A stretch of DNA of 64,000 nucleotides, from NCBI GenBank assembly GCA_964415965.1, contig CAYQCK010000001.1, positions 310,001 to 374,000 of the forward strand, given 5' to 3'. The stretch's first letter is position 1. Each line of letters opens with the position of its first letter. Of this stretch, positions 55,372 to 63,669 are shown piece after piece. The notes beneath the pieces were generated by a model, which was not told the DNA's origin, searched no databases, and was given only the letters and a program-made list of their open reading frames with translations. Source of the stretch: CAIKNB01 sp964415965 (lineage in GTDB: Bacteria; Patescibacteriota; Patescibacteriia; 2-12-FULL-60-25). The translations under genes and the position numbers were made by a program.

Positions 55372-56385
55372 ATGTTGAAAAACGACGAAGAACCAGTCCG
55401 CAAGCTCCTGGCCCAGGTCTTGGCCGGAGAGATACCGGCCGCCACGGTCCAGGCCATGGTCGACGGACGTTGTCGGGCGCTCGACCCGAAGTTCCTCTAC
55501 GGCCATGATTTCATCCTCGCATACACCCGACCGGGGAGCCGGAAGTGCGAACGTCTCGTGATTCCGCGGAACGACGCGTTGCGCCAAGCGGCTTTCTGCA
55601 CCATCGTCGGCCTGGCCGACGGAGGCCTTGTGCTTGGGGCCGACCAAACCGGAGGGGTGGCAGAACTCAGCCTGGAGGACGGCATGCTTTGCATCAGCGG
55701 CCGGGGCTTCAAGCCGGGCATCTCCGTGAAACGCGAGATCCGTCGCCGCCAAGTGCTGGAATTCGGCGACACGCTGCTCGTCGGCGATTCCAGCCTGGAA
55801 GTCAGCGAAGTCACGCGGCCCGAAGCCAAGGATGCCCGAGAAGAGGAGAACGTGTTGTTCGGCTGCGGAAACGAGGTTGCTTCCATCGAAGAAATCCACG
55901 GGCTGTTGGACGCTGTGGTCAAGGGCAAGATCGATGGCCATGTCATCGAAGCGGTGTTGAGGGGCCTACGGTGGCCGCCCGGGTTGCATGACCTGCTGCA
56001 TCCGCGGCAGCTCGCTCTCCGTATACAGGAGCCCGACGGCCGGTCGCGCATCATCCTGCCCACGGAAGGCCACTATCTGACCGTGGGGCGCGGCCAGTGC
56101 GACATCGTCCTGGACGACCCCGGCGTCGACGATGCGCAGCTCGAGTTGGTGGTCGTCGGCGAGTCCCTGAGGGTCAGGCGGCAGGCCGCTAACGCCCCAG
56201 CCTATCTCGTCCGCCGCGTGCGCAAGGAGGAGGTCCTGGATTTGGACGAGACGCTGGCGATCGCCGGTTTCGAGTGTCGGCTCGAGGTCCATGCAATCCC
56301 TCGCACGCACGAGGAGGGTGACGAGGAGAAATCGATCATCTTCGACCTCAACGCCATCGCCAAGGCCAACCAAGCCGAACAGTAA
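55372..56385 (+). CDS. FHA-domain-like protein
   Basis: 337 aa, cytoplasmic. The C-terminal part (about 220-310) reads as a forkhead-associated fold: LTVGRGQCDIVLDDPGVDDAQLELVVVGESLRVRRQ...LDLDETLAIAGFECRLEV, with GRG, DIVLDDPGVDDAQ as the usual phosphothreonine-binding turns. An earlier stretch (about 78-145: VLGADQTGGVAELSLEDGML...VLEFGDTLLVGDSSLEV) looks like a second, degenerate FHA. N-terminal 50 residues are helical. No kinase seen in the window. Strong ribosome site, own promoter and terminator. Confidence 0.65.
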   Translation: MLKNDEEPVRKLLAQVLAGEIPAATVQAMVDGRCRALDPKFLYGHDFILAYTRPGSRKCERLVIPRNDALRQAAFCTIVGLADGGLVLGADQTGGVAELSLEDGMLCISGRGFKPGISVKREIRRRQVLEFGDTLLVGDSSLEVSEVTRPEAKDAREEENVLFGCGNEVASIEEIHGLLDAVVKGKIDGHVIEAVLRGLRWPPGLHDLLHPRQLALRIQEPDGRSRIILPTEGHYLTVGRGQCDIVLDDPGVDDAQLELVVVGESLRVRRQAANAPAYLVRRVRKEEVLDLDETLAIAGFECRLEVHAIPRTHEEGDEEKSIIFDLNAIAKANQAEQ

Positions 56386-56395
56386 CGGGGCTTTT

Positions 56396-56434
56396 CCGCC
56401 CGTGCGACATCTCATCGCCGGGCGGATTTTTTCA
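56396..56434 (+). terminator. terminator after the FHA-like gene
   Basis: CCGCCCG(T)GCGA / TCGCCGGGCGG, loop CATCTCA, tail ATTTTTTCAT. Differs from 55253-55291 by one base in the stem region. Confidence 0.85.
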
Positions 56435-56480
56435 TCTGAGAAAATGTGACGCCGGATTGCACATTTTTAGCCGCAAACCC

Positions 56481-56509
56481 TTGACAAAACAGGGGAAATC
56501 TGTTTAAGT
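56481..56509 (+). promoter_or_regulatory. TTGACAAA promoter of the receiver-domain gene
   Basis: TTGACA (56481-56486), 17-bp spacer holding ACAG...CTGT, then TTAAGT (56504-56509). The predicted start near 56516 gives a long leader before ATG 56714. Confidence 0.6.
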
Positions 56510-56515
56510 CTGATC

Positions 56516-56713
56516 ATATCCATTTTATGGCGAACCAGATCGGCAAGTTCCACTACCGCCACGCGAATTCCTATTCGCGGCCTTTGCCGTCCTGGGTCTG
56601 TCCGGTCTCCGAACGCGCCACCGTCTGAAACGCGGTTCGGACATCGCATCAAGCCCGGGAATAGGTCCCGGGCTTTGCGTAGGGATGCGTACTTTCGACA
56701 AGAGGTGATGCCT
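56516..56713 (+). ncRNA. structured 5' leader or small RNA before the receiver-domain gene
   Basis: About 200 nt with three consecutive hairpins: CGCGAAT/ATTCGCG (56562-56579), TCCGAACGCG/CGCGGTTCGGA (from about 56608 to 56647, one bulge), and AAGCCCGGGA/TCCCGGGCTT (56651-56675) with a weak TTT tail. The last is terminator-like. The stretch could be an attenuator or a separate small RNA. A ribosome site AGAGGTGAT follows at 56701. Confidence 0.5.
56527..56628 (+). CDS. possible 33-aa leader peptide
   Basis: Opens MANQIGKFHYRHANSYSRPL, ends ERATV. ATG 56527 lies only about 11 nt from the predicted transcript start, without ribosome site. It covers the first hairpin and the start of the second. 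Not enriched in one amino acid, so classical attenuation is not evident. Weakly supported. Confidence 0.3.
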   Translation: MANQIGKFHYRHANSYSRPLPSWVCPVSERATV

Positions 56714-57652
56714 ATGGAATTTTCGTCTTTCGCCCTGCAACAGGCGGAGAAGCTCGGGGAGTCGGCCAAGATCGCTGCGGACCTGGCTATGCTTCTCGAC
56801 CACGATATCCTGTCCGCGAAGACCATCGCGGCCCAGAAGTTCGGCGCCGTCCGGTTGGCGGTCATGCGTCTCGAAGTCCTCGATGATTTCTGCGCGCTCT
56901 GCAGCCGGCAGGGGATTCCCGTACCGGAGTTGGAGCCAGAGATCCTCGCGCTGTGCCAGCCCCGACGGCCGGCAAAGGATGCGGCCGCGGCCATCCGCGG
57001 CTTGGTCAAGGACGCACGCAGCCGCTTGGGCCGCAGGCGTCCCAAGGCCGATGCGCGTCGCGACCTGTTGGCCGTCGCCCGCTGTCTGGAACTCATGCCG
57101 GGATTGGTGGATGACAAGGATTCTTTGGCCGCATTCCGGTGCGCGCTCAACTCCCGGCTGCTCGAGCTCGGCTTGCCGACCGTCCGTCCGGATTTTTCCG
57201 GACTGGTGGTGCCGAACGCTGCGGGATGCCTGCCGGCTCCGCGGCAGCTGACTGCCTTGGTGGTGGATGACGATATTTCAGAGATCGTCCGCACGCTGCG
57301 GGCTTTGGCCGGTTGGCCCGGCCTGATGTTCGGCATCATGCGCTTCGCGCCCGAAGGCGACCGCTGGAACTGTCCGCCCGAAAAGAAGGCGGAGATCCTC
57401 GGCGAAGCGACGGCGACCGTCCTGAAGGCGAGGCCGGATATCGTCATCATGGACGAGGGCATGCCGATCGTCGACGGCGGCGAGCTGATCAGGGCTATCA
57501 AGGCCGCGCAACCTGAGCTCCGGATCGAATTCGTGGGCAACTCGGGTGGGATGGGCGAGGCCCTGAAGCAGGCAGGAGCCATCGGCAACATGCGCAAGGG
57601 GATGGAGGTCGAACCCCTGGAGCGGGCCATCCGGAGGTTCGGCCGCAAGTAG
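56714..57652 (+). CDS. response-regulator-like protein with C-terminal receiver domain
   Basis: 312 aa from ATG 56714 (MEFSSFALQQ) with AGAGGTGAT about 5 nt upstream. The first 185 residues are helical and unknown. From about 190: LTALVVDDDISEIVRTLRAL (acidic pair), PDIVIMDEGMPIVDGGELIRAI (phospho-Asp), EFVGNSGG (Ser/Thr) and GNMRKGM (Lys), the four key positions of a receiver. An insertion after the first helix (PEGDRWNCPPEKKAEILGEA) is unusual, as is a C-terminal receiver. No DNA-binding domain and no histidine kinase seen nearby. Confidence 0.75.
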   Translation: MEFSSFALQQAEKLGESAKIAADLAMLLDHDILSAKTIAAQKFGAVRLAVMRLEVLDDFCALCSRQGIPVPELEPEILALCQPRRPAKDAAAAIRGLVKDARSRLGRRRPKADARRDLLAVARCLELMPGLVDDKDSLAAFRCALNSRLLELGLPTVRPDFSGLVVPNAAGCLPAPRQLTALVVDDDISEIVRTLRALAGWPGLMFGIMRFAPEGDRWNCPPEKKAEILGEATATVLKARPDIVIMDEGMPIVDGGELIRAIKAAQPELRIEFVGNSGGMGEALKQAGAIGNMRKGMEVEPLERAIRRFGRK

Positions 57653-57703
57653 CTCTCTCCATCGATACCGAAAAGACCGGCTGACGGCCGGCTTGTCCGT
57701 CCA

Positions 57704-57742
57704 CCGCCTGGCGACACCCTGTCGCCGGGCGGTTTTTTTTTA
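57704..57742 (+). terminator. terminator after the receiver-domain gene
   Basis: CCGCCTGGCGAC / GTCGCCGGGCGG (12 bp, one G-U), loop ACCCT, tail of nine T. Third member of the same stem family. Confidence 0.9.
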
Positions 57743-58018
57743 TTTCATCTCCTCGATTTCCTCTTTCCCTTTCTTCAGCTCGTTGGCTTGTTCCTTGTCG
57801 AGTTCGAGCAAGAGCGCCTGGAATTCGCCGACGTGCGTTTTTTCCTCGCGGGCGATTTCGGCGAGCGCCTTCTTTATGCTGGGGGATTTGGCCGCGGCCG
57901 CGAACTGGTTGTACAGGTTTATGGCATCCAGCTCGGCGATGATGCCGGCGCGTAAAATTTCCTTATCGATTTCGCTGGCTGCGACTTTCTTCAGGTCGAT
58001 GGGCAGGGATGACATCAT
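57740..58018 (-). CDS. ferritin-like (EncFtn/rubrerythrin-type) protein
   Basis: 92 aa, two helices. Ligands: E29 (IIAEL) in the first helix, E58-E59-x2-H62 (REEKTHVGEF) in the second, the ExxH pattern of half-ferritins such as encapsulated ferritin, which dimerise to form the diiron site. Encapsulin is not in the window. Convergent with the receiver-domain gene, whose terminator tail it overlaps by 3 bp. Confidence 0.75.
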   Translation of the reverse strand: MMSSLPIDLKKVAASEIDKEILRAGIIAELDAINLYNQFAAAAKSPSIKKALAEIAREEKTHVGEFQALLLELDKEQANELKKGKEEIEEMK

Positions 58019-58035
58019 AGGCGCAAGGGGTGGCG

Positions 58036-58329
58036 TTAGGTGTTCACGATGATGGTCTTAAGCAGGGCGATGAGCGCGATCGCGGTCCAGATGAGGTTCA
58101 CGACCGTGGCCTGGTAGGCTTTGCGCGGCAAGCTCGAGATGACGATGCCCAGGGCGCCGAACAGATTCAACCCTTGGTAGACGGGGTCGGCCATGCTGGC
58201 CAGGCCGAAGCTGGAGGCCGCATATGCCAGGAGGATGGCGAGGGCGCCGAGCCAGCCCAAAGCATCCACTACGTCTTTCGGCGCACAGACTCCGGCCGCG
58301 CACAAAAGGTCTGATTTTTTCTTTTTCAT
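58036..58329 (-). CDS. small membrane protein resembling the CBU_0592 family
   Basis: 97 aa from ATG 58329 (MKKKKSDLL). Three helices. The pattern LGWLGALAILLAYAASSFG...YQGLNLFGALGIVISSL...NLIWTAIALIALL is like the CBU_0592-type membrane proteins. Function unknown. 17 bp upstream of the ferritin-like gene in the same direction, so one unit. Divergent from the PerM-type transporter. Confidence 0.65.
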   Translation of the reverse strand: MKKKKSDLLCAAGVCAPKDVVDALGWLGALAILLAYAASSFGLASMADPVYQGLNLFGALGIVISSLPRKAYQATVVNLIWTAIALIALLKTIIVNT

Positions 58330-58386
58330 ATGGTCTCGGCCCATATTGTACCAAATCCTCAGCTAAAGTATCCTATATGCATCGAC

Positions 58387-59442
58387 ATGGAACCGCGCCG
58401 TGACGTCCGGATCAGCCTGGATACCTGGTCCGTCTTGAAGGTTATTGCTGTGCTTTTGGCGCTGGGTTTCTTGTATCTCATCCGCGACATCCTGGCCTTG
58501 GTCTTCGCCTCGCTTTTCCTAGCGGCTTTGATGCATCCCGCGGCCGAGGCCTTGGCGCGCAGGCGCATCCCGAAAGGCGTGACCGTCATCACGCTCTATC
58601 TCCTGTTGTTCGGCCTGGCGGTGCTTACGCTGAGCCTGCTGTTCCCGGTTTTTGTCCAGCAGAGTTCGCATCTCCTCGATAGCTTCGGCCAATCCTGGAA
58701 CACGCTCTCCGGAGGCTGGCATTGGCTGCAGGACCTGTCTGGGCGCTATGGCTTGGGGGATAATCTGCAGGGCGGTCTCCAGTCCCTGCAAGCGGAGCTG
58801 GCAGGCCTAGCTGGCGGCCTGGTCAATCGGGTGGGGGATGTCATCGCCGGCGTCGTCGGCCTGGTCGTCGTCCTCGTCATGGCCTATTACATGGTCGTGC
58901 AGGAGAAGGACGCGCGCCGCGCGCTGCATAACTTCGTGCCGGAGGATTACCAGGAGATCGTCGCCTCGGTCCTCAAGCGGGTCGAGGAAAAGATCGGCCG
59001 TTGGCTCTTGGGCCAGATCTCGCTCTGCCTCATCATCGGCGTCATGTATTATGTCGGCCTGCTCCTCGTCGGTTCGAAAGGCGCGTTGGTTTTCGCCGTC
59101 TGGGGCGGGTTCACGGAATTCATCCCGTATCTCGGGCCCATCTTGGGCGCCATCCCGCCGGTCGTCCTGGCGTTGACCGAATCGCCGATCAAGGCCCTGT
59201 TCACCCTGCTCGTCATCGTCGTCATCCAGCAATCGGAGGGTCACATCATCGTGCCCAAGGTGATGCAGAAAGCGGTCGGGTTGAACCCCCTGGTCAGCAT
59301 CACGGCGCTCCTCATCGGAGCCAAGCTGTTCGGCCTGGTCGGCGCGCTCATGGCCATCCCCGTCGCGACCGCGGTGTCGGCCGTGCTGTCCGAACTTTAC
59401 CGCTGGCGCAAACAGGCGCCGGCCGCAAACATCGAACCATGA
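58387..59442 (+). CDS. AI-2E/PerM family transporter
   Basis: 351 aa from ATG 58387. Helices cluster as 2-3 at the N-terminus, a soluble central loop (about 85-150), and further helices at about 155-175, 215-260 and 280-340. EGHIIVPKVMQKAVGLNPL is the family hallmark, with GALLAIPVATAVSAVL-type end (GALMAIPVATAVSA). Some members export small signals or act as Na+/H+ antiporters; substrate unknown. TGA overlaps the next ATG. Confidence 0.9.
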   Translation: MEPRRDVRISLDTWSVLKVIAVLLALGFLYLIRDILALVFASLFLAALMHPAAEALARRRIPKGVTVITLYLLLFGLAVLTLSLLFPVFVQQSSHLLDSFGQSWNTLSGGWHWLQDLSGRYGLGDNLQGGLQSLQAELAGLAGGLVNRVGDVIAGVVGLVVVLVMAYYMVVQEKDARRALHNFVPEDYQEIVASVLKRVEEKIGRWLLGQISLCLIIGVMYYVGLLLVGSKGALVFAVWGGFTEFIPYLGPILGAIPPVVLALTESPIKALFTLLVIVVIQQSEGHIIVPKVMQKAVGLNPLVSITALLIGAKLFGLVGALMAIPVATAVSAVLSELYRWRKQAPAANIEP

Positions 59443-59822
59443 AAGCCCGCTTGAAGACATCCAAAACCATCTACCTGCTCGTCGCGGCCTCGCTGCTGGT
59501 CGTCTTGGCCGTCTTCGCGACGATGAGTTTCCGGCAGGCTGTCGAGCCGGCGCGTCGCGCGCCGGTCGCCGCGCCGCCCATCGACCCCATTAAGCTCCAC
59601 GCCGATTGGCTTGCGGCTGTCCGTCGGATGACGGATGGTTTGCGCGCCGATTCGCCGCGCGCCGAATTCTCGGCCGCGAAGACGGGTCTGCTTGAGCTCC
59701 GCGTCACGGCCGCTGACCGCGAGGCGCATGCCGGCCTCGTCATGGCCCTGCTGGCGCTCGAACGCGGCGACGTCGGAGCTTTCGATTCCTGGTTGGCCGC
59801 CCGCCGCGCCGCCGGCCTTTGA
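59439..59822 (+). CDS. small membrane-anchored protein, unknown
   Basis: 127 aa. Starts in the ATGA overlap with the transporter. One helix (about 10-28) and an outer helical domain (about 50-125: LHADWLAAVRRMTDGL, HAGLVMALLALERGDVGAFD). No family recognised; coupling suggests a partner of the transporter or of the next gene. Confidence 0.6.
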   Translation: MKARLKTSKTIYLLVAASLLVVLAVFATMSFRQAVEPARRAPVAAPPIDPIKLHADWLAAVRRMTDGLRADSPRAEFSAAKTGLLELRVTAADREAHAGLVMALLALERGDVGAFDSWLAARRAAGL

Positions 59823-59835
59823 TTCCCTCAACCAC

Positions 59836-60672
59836 ATGCCAGAACCCACCGCCCAAACCTCGGTCACGCCTCCATCCGCCCCGACGAGTCCGCCGGCGTC
59901 GCCGCCTGTTGCGCCTTCGCAACCTGTCCCATCTCCGGCTCAGTCCACGGCGGTTGTGCCGCCTCCGCCGCCTCCGCCGGTCCCGCCGAAGCCTCCAACT
60001 GCCCCGGCGCCGGTGCGCATCAAGCCGAAGGTCGGGCGGAATGTCTTGACCTGCTGGACCTATTCCATCCTCCTCGCGGTCTTGGCCGTCTCCGTCGGGT
60101 TGTATCTTTTCGCCAAGACCGGAGTCGTGAAGATCCCGTTCTTTTCGGATTTCTACAACGGGCCGCAGCCGACGAGGCTGGTGAAGGTCCAACCCATGGC
60201 TTACGAGGCCTTCGAACGCATCTTGAGTTCGCAGCTCAGGTCCGAGGGGCTGAAGAAGCAGAAGCCGCCCTATGTCATCAGGCTGACCGAGCGCGAGCTG
60301 ACCGGCGTCTTGGCCCAGGGTATCGACACTGCGTTGCGCGAAGATGAATGGAAGCAGGTCTATACCCAAGTCGCGGTCGAACCGAACGAGCTCGAGTTGG
60401 TGGGTCAGTTCCGCCGCGGCTGGGTGCGTCTCGACGCGCTCATCCGGTTCGTCCCGCGCGTGACCGGCGGCGGCGTCAATTTCGAACCGGTCTACGTCAA
60501 GGTGGGGGATTACCCGGTGCCGGCCAGGTTCGCATACCAGATAATCGGTTACCTGTTTTCCCGTGATTTGGGCGCTTGGGTCCTGAAATTCGGGGACCTG
60601 CGCCTTTCGGCGGTCCATTTGTCGCGCGGCTATCTGGAGCTTGTCGTGGCCTCGGGCGTGCCGGGCGAGTAG
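59836..60672 (+). CDS. anchored protein with Pro-rich N-terminus, unknown
   Basis: 278 aa from ATG 59836. Residues about 3-60 are Pro/Ala/Ser-rich with an eight-proline run region (PPPPPPPVPPKPP), then a helix (about 73-93), then an outer domain (about 120-278) of alternating strands, with RLTERELTGVLAQGI and LVGQFRRGWVRLDALIRFVP as notable pieces, somewhat like lipid-binding LipA-type beta proteins. 13 nt after the gene before it. Family unknown. Confidence 0.6.
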   Translation: MPEPTAQTSVTPPSAPTSPPASPPVAPSQPVPSPAQSTAVVPPPPPPPVPPKPPTAPAPVRIKPKVGRNVLTCWTYSILLAVLAVSVGLYLFAKTGVVKIPFFSDFYNGPQPTRLVKVQPMAYEAFERILSSQLRSEGLKKQKPPYVIRLTERELTGVLAQGIDTALREDEWKQVYTQVAVEPNELELVGQFRRGWVRLDALIRFVPRVTGGGVNFEPVYVKVGDYPVPARFAYQIIGYLFSRDLGAWVLKFGDLRLSAVHLSRGYLELVVASGVPGE

Positions 60673-60725
60673 CGCCTGCCTCGATGGCTTAAACCCCGTC
60701 TGCCCGCATGCTAGGCTGAACCCAG

Positions 60726-61487
60726 ATGATTCTCTTGATACGGCTCCTGCCATTGTTCGTCGGCTTGTCGGAGGCCGGATTTTTCTGGTGGCAGAAAAAA
60801 TCTCCCGGAGCCTATCCCTGGTTCGTCCTGGCGGCGGCCGCCTGCCTGCCTCTGGCCTCGGCCGTGATCGCCTGGGGCAGGGTGAAATTCGGCGACCTGT
60901 TGGAGAAGATGTCTCCGACCTACGCCCTGATCCTGATTTTGGGTTTCGCTTTGCTGTTGGTCGAGACCCGCTGGGAGCTGTATCTGCTCATGGCCTTGGC
61001 CGCCGCTTCGTCTTTCGTCTCGCTCGAGCTGCTGTTCCTGTTGGCGCGCAATCCCGCGGCATATCCGGTCAACGGCTTGTCGCACGTCAACGTCGCCTAT
61101 GTCCCGCTGGCGGTTTTTTACGCGGTTTCGACCTCGAGTGGCCTGCTCGTCTTCCTGCACTCTGACGGGATATGGCATGTCGCGATGTGCGCCGTGCTCG
61201 GCGTGGTGCTTTTCCGGACCACTGGGCATCCAGGCGCGAGCCGGCAGCAGAACGGCGTTTGGATGGCGGTCGGCGGTTTGGTCGGCCTCGAAGTCGGCTT
61301 GATCGGCCTGCTCTTGCCGCTCGGTTTGTCGGTCCAAGGTCTGGTCGCGGCCTTGCTGCTCTGCGGCGCCTTGCGCGTCCGGCGCTACCTCTACGACCCG
61401 AAGCCTTCGCGGCGCCTGGCTCTGGCGGAAATCCTTATCGGGCTGGCGTTTTTCGCCGTCTCGCTCGCTTCGGCCAAGTGGCTGTAA
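60726..61487 (+). CDS. multi-helix membrane protein, unknown
   Basis: 253 aa with seven to eight hydrophobic segments in almost continuous series. Small soluble loops; WWQKK and RNPAAYPVNGLSHVN are the main polar parts. No conserved motif that I recognise. Confidence 0.65.
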   Translation: MILLIRLLPLFVGLSEAGFFWWQKKSPGAYPWFVLAAAACLPLASAVIAWGRVKFGDLLEKMSPTYALILILGFALLLVETRWELYLLMALAAASSFVSLELLFLLARNPAAYPVNGLSHVNVAYVPLAVFYAVSTSSGLLVFLHSDGIWHVAMCAVLGVVLFRTTGHPGASRQQNGVWMAVGGLVGLEVGLIGLLLPLGLSVQGLVAALLLCGALRVRRYLYDPKPSRRLALAEILIGLAFFAVSLASAKWL

Positions 61488-61546
61488 CCGGGGAGCGGCG
61501 AAACTGCGGACAAAATCCGGACCAGGTAGTATCATCTGTTTAAGAT

Positions 61547-62737
61547 ATGACCTTACCCACAGGCAAAGCATGGTCCGGCCTCAAGCAGGACCTTTTGTAT
61601 ATCCTCATCGCCGGCGTCTGCGGCGGACTGGCCGGCGCCGCCGCGGGTTTCTACGCCTCCACCGACGTCATCGGCCTGAACGTAGCGCCGCCGGCCGTCA
61701 CCGCCACGACGACCCAAGCGGCTGAATCCAAACCCACCTCCACCATCTCGCTCATCCAGGTCGAGCGTCCGGCGCTGGCTTCGGTCGTGCCGCCGGCGTT
61801 CCTCAAGCGCCGCGCCTCGTCGGTCGCCACCCTCTACCGCGCCCCGAAAGCCGGAGCCATCGAAGACCGTCTGCTCGGCGACGACCGCATGCTCGGTCAG
61901 GCCGTGGCTTTGACCTCTGACGGCTGGTTCGTCACGGCTGCCGAAAACGTCTCGGGCCTCAAGCTCGCCGACATGCTCATCTGGTACGGCGGCACCGCCT
62001 ATGCCGCGACGCGCGGCGTGATCGACCGCGTCAATTCCACCGTCTACCTCAAGACCGAGGCGCGCGACATCCAGGCGGCCTCGTTCTCGAACGTCCGCTA
62101 CCTGACGCTCGGCAGCGAAGTCTGGTCTGAATTGCGGCCGGGGGAGATGGCGCCGCTGGTGGTGTTGAACCTCGGCGGCCGGGTCGCCGGCGACGGTCCG
62201 GTCCCGAGCGAGATCGCGGCGCGCCGTATCGTCTTGAGCGGCCAGGCCGGGGCCAATGACCGCGGCGGCGGGGTCTGGGACGCCGGCGGCCAGCTGGTCG
62301 GGGTCGTCGAGAGCAAGGCCGGTTCCCCCCTGCGCATCATCCCTTCGACCAGCCTCGCGTCATCCCTGGCGTCGTTGCTCCAGACCGGCGAGATCCGGCA
62401 CGCCACCCTGGGCGTCCGCGCCTTGGATCTCGGTGTGCTGCGCTTGGGCGGCGATCGCGCCGGCTTGCCGGCGGACGGTGCGCTCATCCGCGACGACAAG
62501 GCTGCGGCCAAGCCCGGCGTCGCCAAGGATTCCCCGGCGGCCAAGGCCAAGCTCAAATCCGGCGACGTGATTCTGAAGGTCGAACGTGATATCCTTGATG
62601 GGACAGGCGATCTCGGCGAGATACTTTCCGAGTACCAGCCCGGATCGACCGTCACCCTGCGCGTCCTGCGCGACCAAACCGACACCGACGTCCAGGTGCA
62701 GCTCGGTTCGGCCGTGACCAGCGAAGCGCTCAAGTGA
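61547..62737 (+). CDS. HtrA/DegP-like anchored protein, probably inactive
   Basis: 396 aa. One helix (about 14-36), Thr/Pro linker, trypsin-like fold (about 90-280), PDZ domain at the C-terminus (GVAKDSPAAKAKLKSGDVIL...LGEILSEYQPGSTVTLRVLR). The usual His motif (TNxHV) is TAAENV and the usual GNSGGP is DRGGGVWD, so the catalytic His and Ser are not in place. It could be a chaperone or a binding protein. 2 nt before the Wzz-like gene. Confidence 0.75.
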   Translation: MTLPTGKAWSGLKQDLLYILIAGVCGGLAGAAAGFYASTDVIGLNVAPPAVTATTTQAAESKPTSTISLIQVERPALASVVPPAFLKRRASSVATLYRAPKAGAIEDRLLGDDRMLGQAVALTSDGWFVTAAENVSGLKLADMLIWYGGTAYAATRGVIDRVNSTVYLKTEARDIQAASFSNVRYLTLGSEVWSELRPGEMAPLVVLNLGGRVAGDGPVPSEIAARRIVLSGQAGANDRGGGVWDAGGQLVGVVESKAGSPLRIIPSTSLASSLASLLQTGEIRHATLGVRALDLGVLRLGGDRAGLPADGALIRDDKAAAKPGVAKDSPAAKAKLKSGDVILKVERDILDGTGDLGEILSEYQPGSTVTLRVLRDQTDTDVQVQLGSAVTSEALK

Positions 62738-62739
62738 TT

Positions 62740-63348
62740 ATGCCGACCCAAAACTATGTCCGGCTGCTCGCCCGCGCCTGGAAAGCCATCGCGCTTTTGA
62801 CGCTCCTCGGGGCGCTGTTGGGCCTGGGCGCGTCCTTCATCCAGCCGTTGCGCTATTCCTCGACCGAACGCGTCCTCATCACCCAGACGAACGCCACAGG
62901 GCTCGATCCGTACACGGCCATCAAATCCACCGAACGCATCGCCCAGAACTTGTCCGAGATAATCTACACCTCGAGCTTCTTCAACGCCGTGATGGCCAAG
63001 GCGCAGATCGACGCCAGCTATTTCCCGACCGACGAGATCGACAAACGCAAGAAGTGGCAGCAGACCATCGAGACCGAAGTCGTGCCCGACACCGGCGTGG
63101 TCAGCATCATCGCATACCATCCCAACCGCGACAGCGCGACCGAACTCGCGGTGCGCGTGGCCCAGGAACTCCAGACCGTGACCCCGACCTATTTCGGCTA
63201 TTCGGTCCGCGTCCAGATCATCGACGACCCGCTGCCCTCGCGCTGGTTCGCCAAGCCGGACTTCCTCCGCAACATCCTGGCCGGCGCCGCCATCGGCTTC
63301 CTCCTCGGCACGGCATGGGTCCTGGGAAAAGTCAAAAGCGTTGCATAG
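62740..63348 (+). CDS. Wzz-like polysaccharide chain-length regulator
   Basis: 202 aa from ATG 62740; GTG 62734 overlaps the gene before. Two helices at about 17-36 and 178-197 with an outer domain between them, and the Pro-rich approach to the second helix (IDDPLPSRWFAKPDFLRN). This is the Wzz/chain-length determinant layout, without a kinase domain. It may fit with the phosphomannomutase as part of surface glycan synthesis, but no Wzx/Wzy is in view. Confidence 0.75.
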   Translation: MPTQNYVRLLARAWKAIALLTLLGALLGLGASFIQPLRYSSTERVLITQTNATGLDPYTAIKSTERIAQNLSEIIYTSSFFNAVMAKAQIDASYFPTDEIDKRKKWQQTIETEVVPDTGVVSIIAYHPNRDSATELAVRVAQELQTVTPTYFGYSVRVQIIDDPLPSRWFAKPDFLRNILAGAAIGFLLGTAWVLGKVKSVA

Positions 63349-63368
63349 TCAAAAAATTCGATTACGAC

Positions 63369-63394
63369 AAACGGGCGGAATCGCCCGTTTTAAG
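63369..63394 (+). terminator. terminator after the Wzz-like gene
   Basis: AAACGGGCG / CGCCCGTTT, loop GAAT, with a short T-run inside the right arm and beyond (TTTTAAG). Confidence 0.75.
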
Positions 63395-63414
63395 TTCCGA
63401 ATAACGTCTCGTTT

Positions 63415-63537
63415 CGCAAGTGACAAGGGGGACCGGGGGTCCATGCTAAGCGTGGCGCGCAGGATAACAGACGTCGGCGACACCGAGAGCGCATCATGGA
63501 CCCCCGGAACTTTTGCTACTTTTGGTTACAAAAGTAG
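63415..63537 (-). repeat. 123-bp structured dispersed repeat, copy B (inverted)
   Basis: Reverse complement of copy A (1973-2096), about 80-85% alike by eye. On the minus strand it begins CTACTTTTGTAACCAAAAGT and ends GTCACTTGCG; the outer arms are GGGGGTCCATG and CATGGACCCCC, compensating for the changes against copy A. It sits between the Wzz-like terminator and the lipoprotein promoter. No ORF. Confidence 0.85.
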
Positions 63538-63590
63538 ATAGAAGGCTTTGGTTGCTTTCGGTTATGAAAGTGACATCTAGGTCTTCTCCC

Positions 63591-63619
63591 TTGACAAAGC
63601 GCCAATTTTGGCGTATGTT
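63591..63619 (+). promoter_or_regulatory. TTGACAAA promoter of the lipoprotein gene
   Basis: TTGACA (63591-63596), 17-bp spacer with the palindrome CGCCAATTTTGGCG, then TATGTT (63614-63619). Best-matched of the four related promoters. Confidence 0.65.
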
Positions 63620-63669
63620 CGACAGTCCTTTTCGCATCCGAACTTCCAATCCCGCAAGGAGAATGTGCC

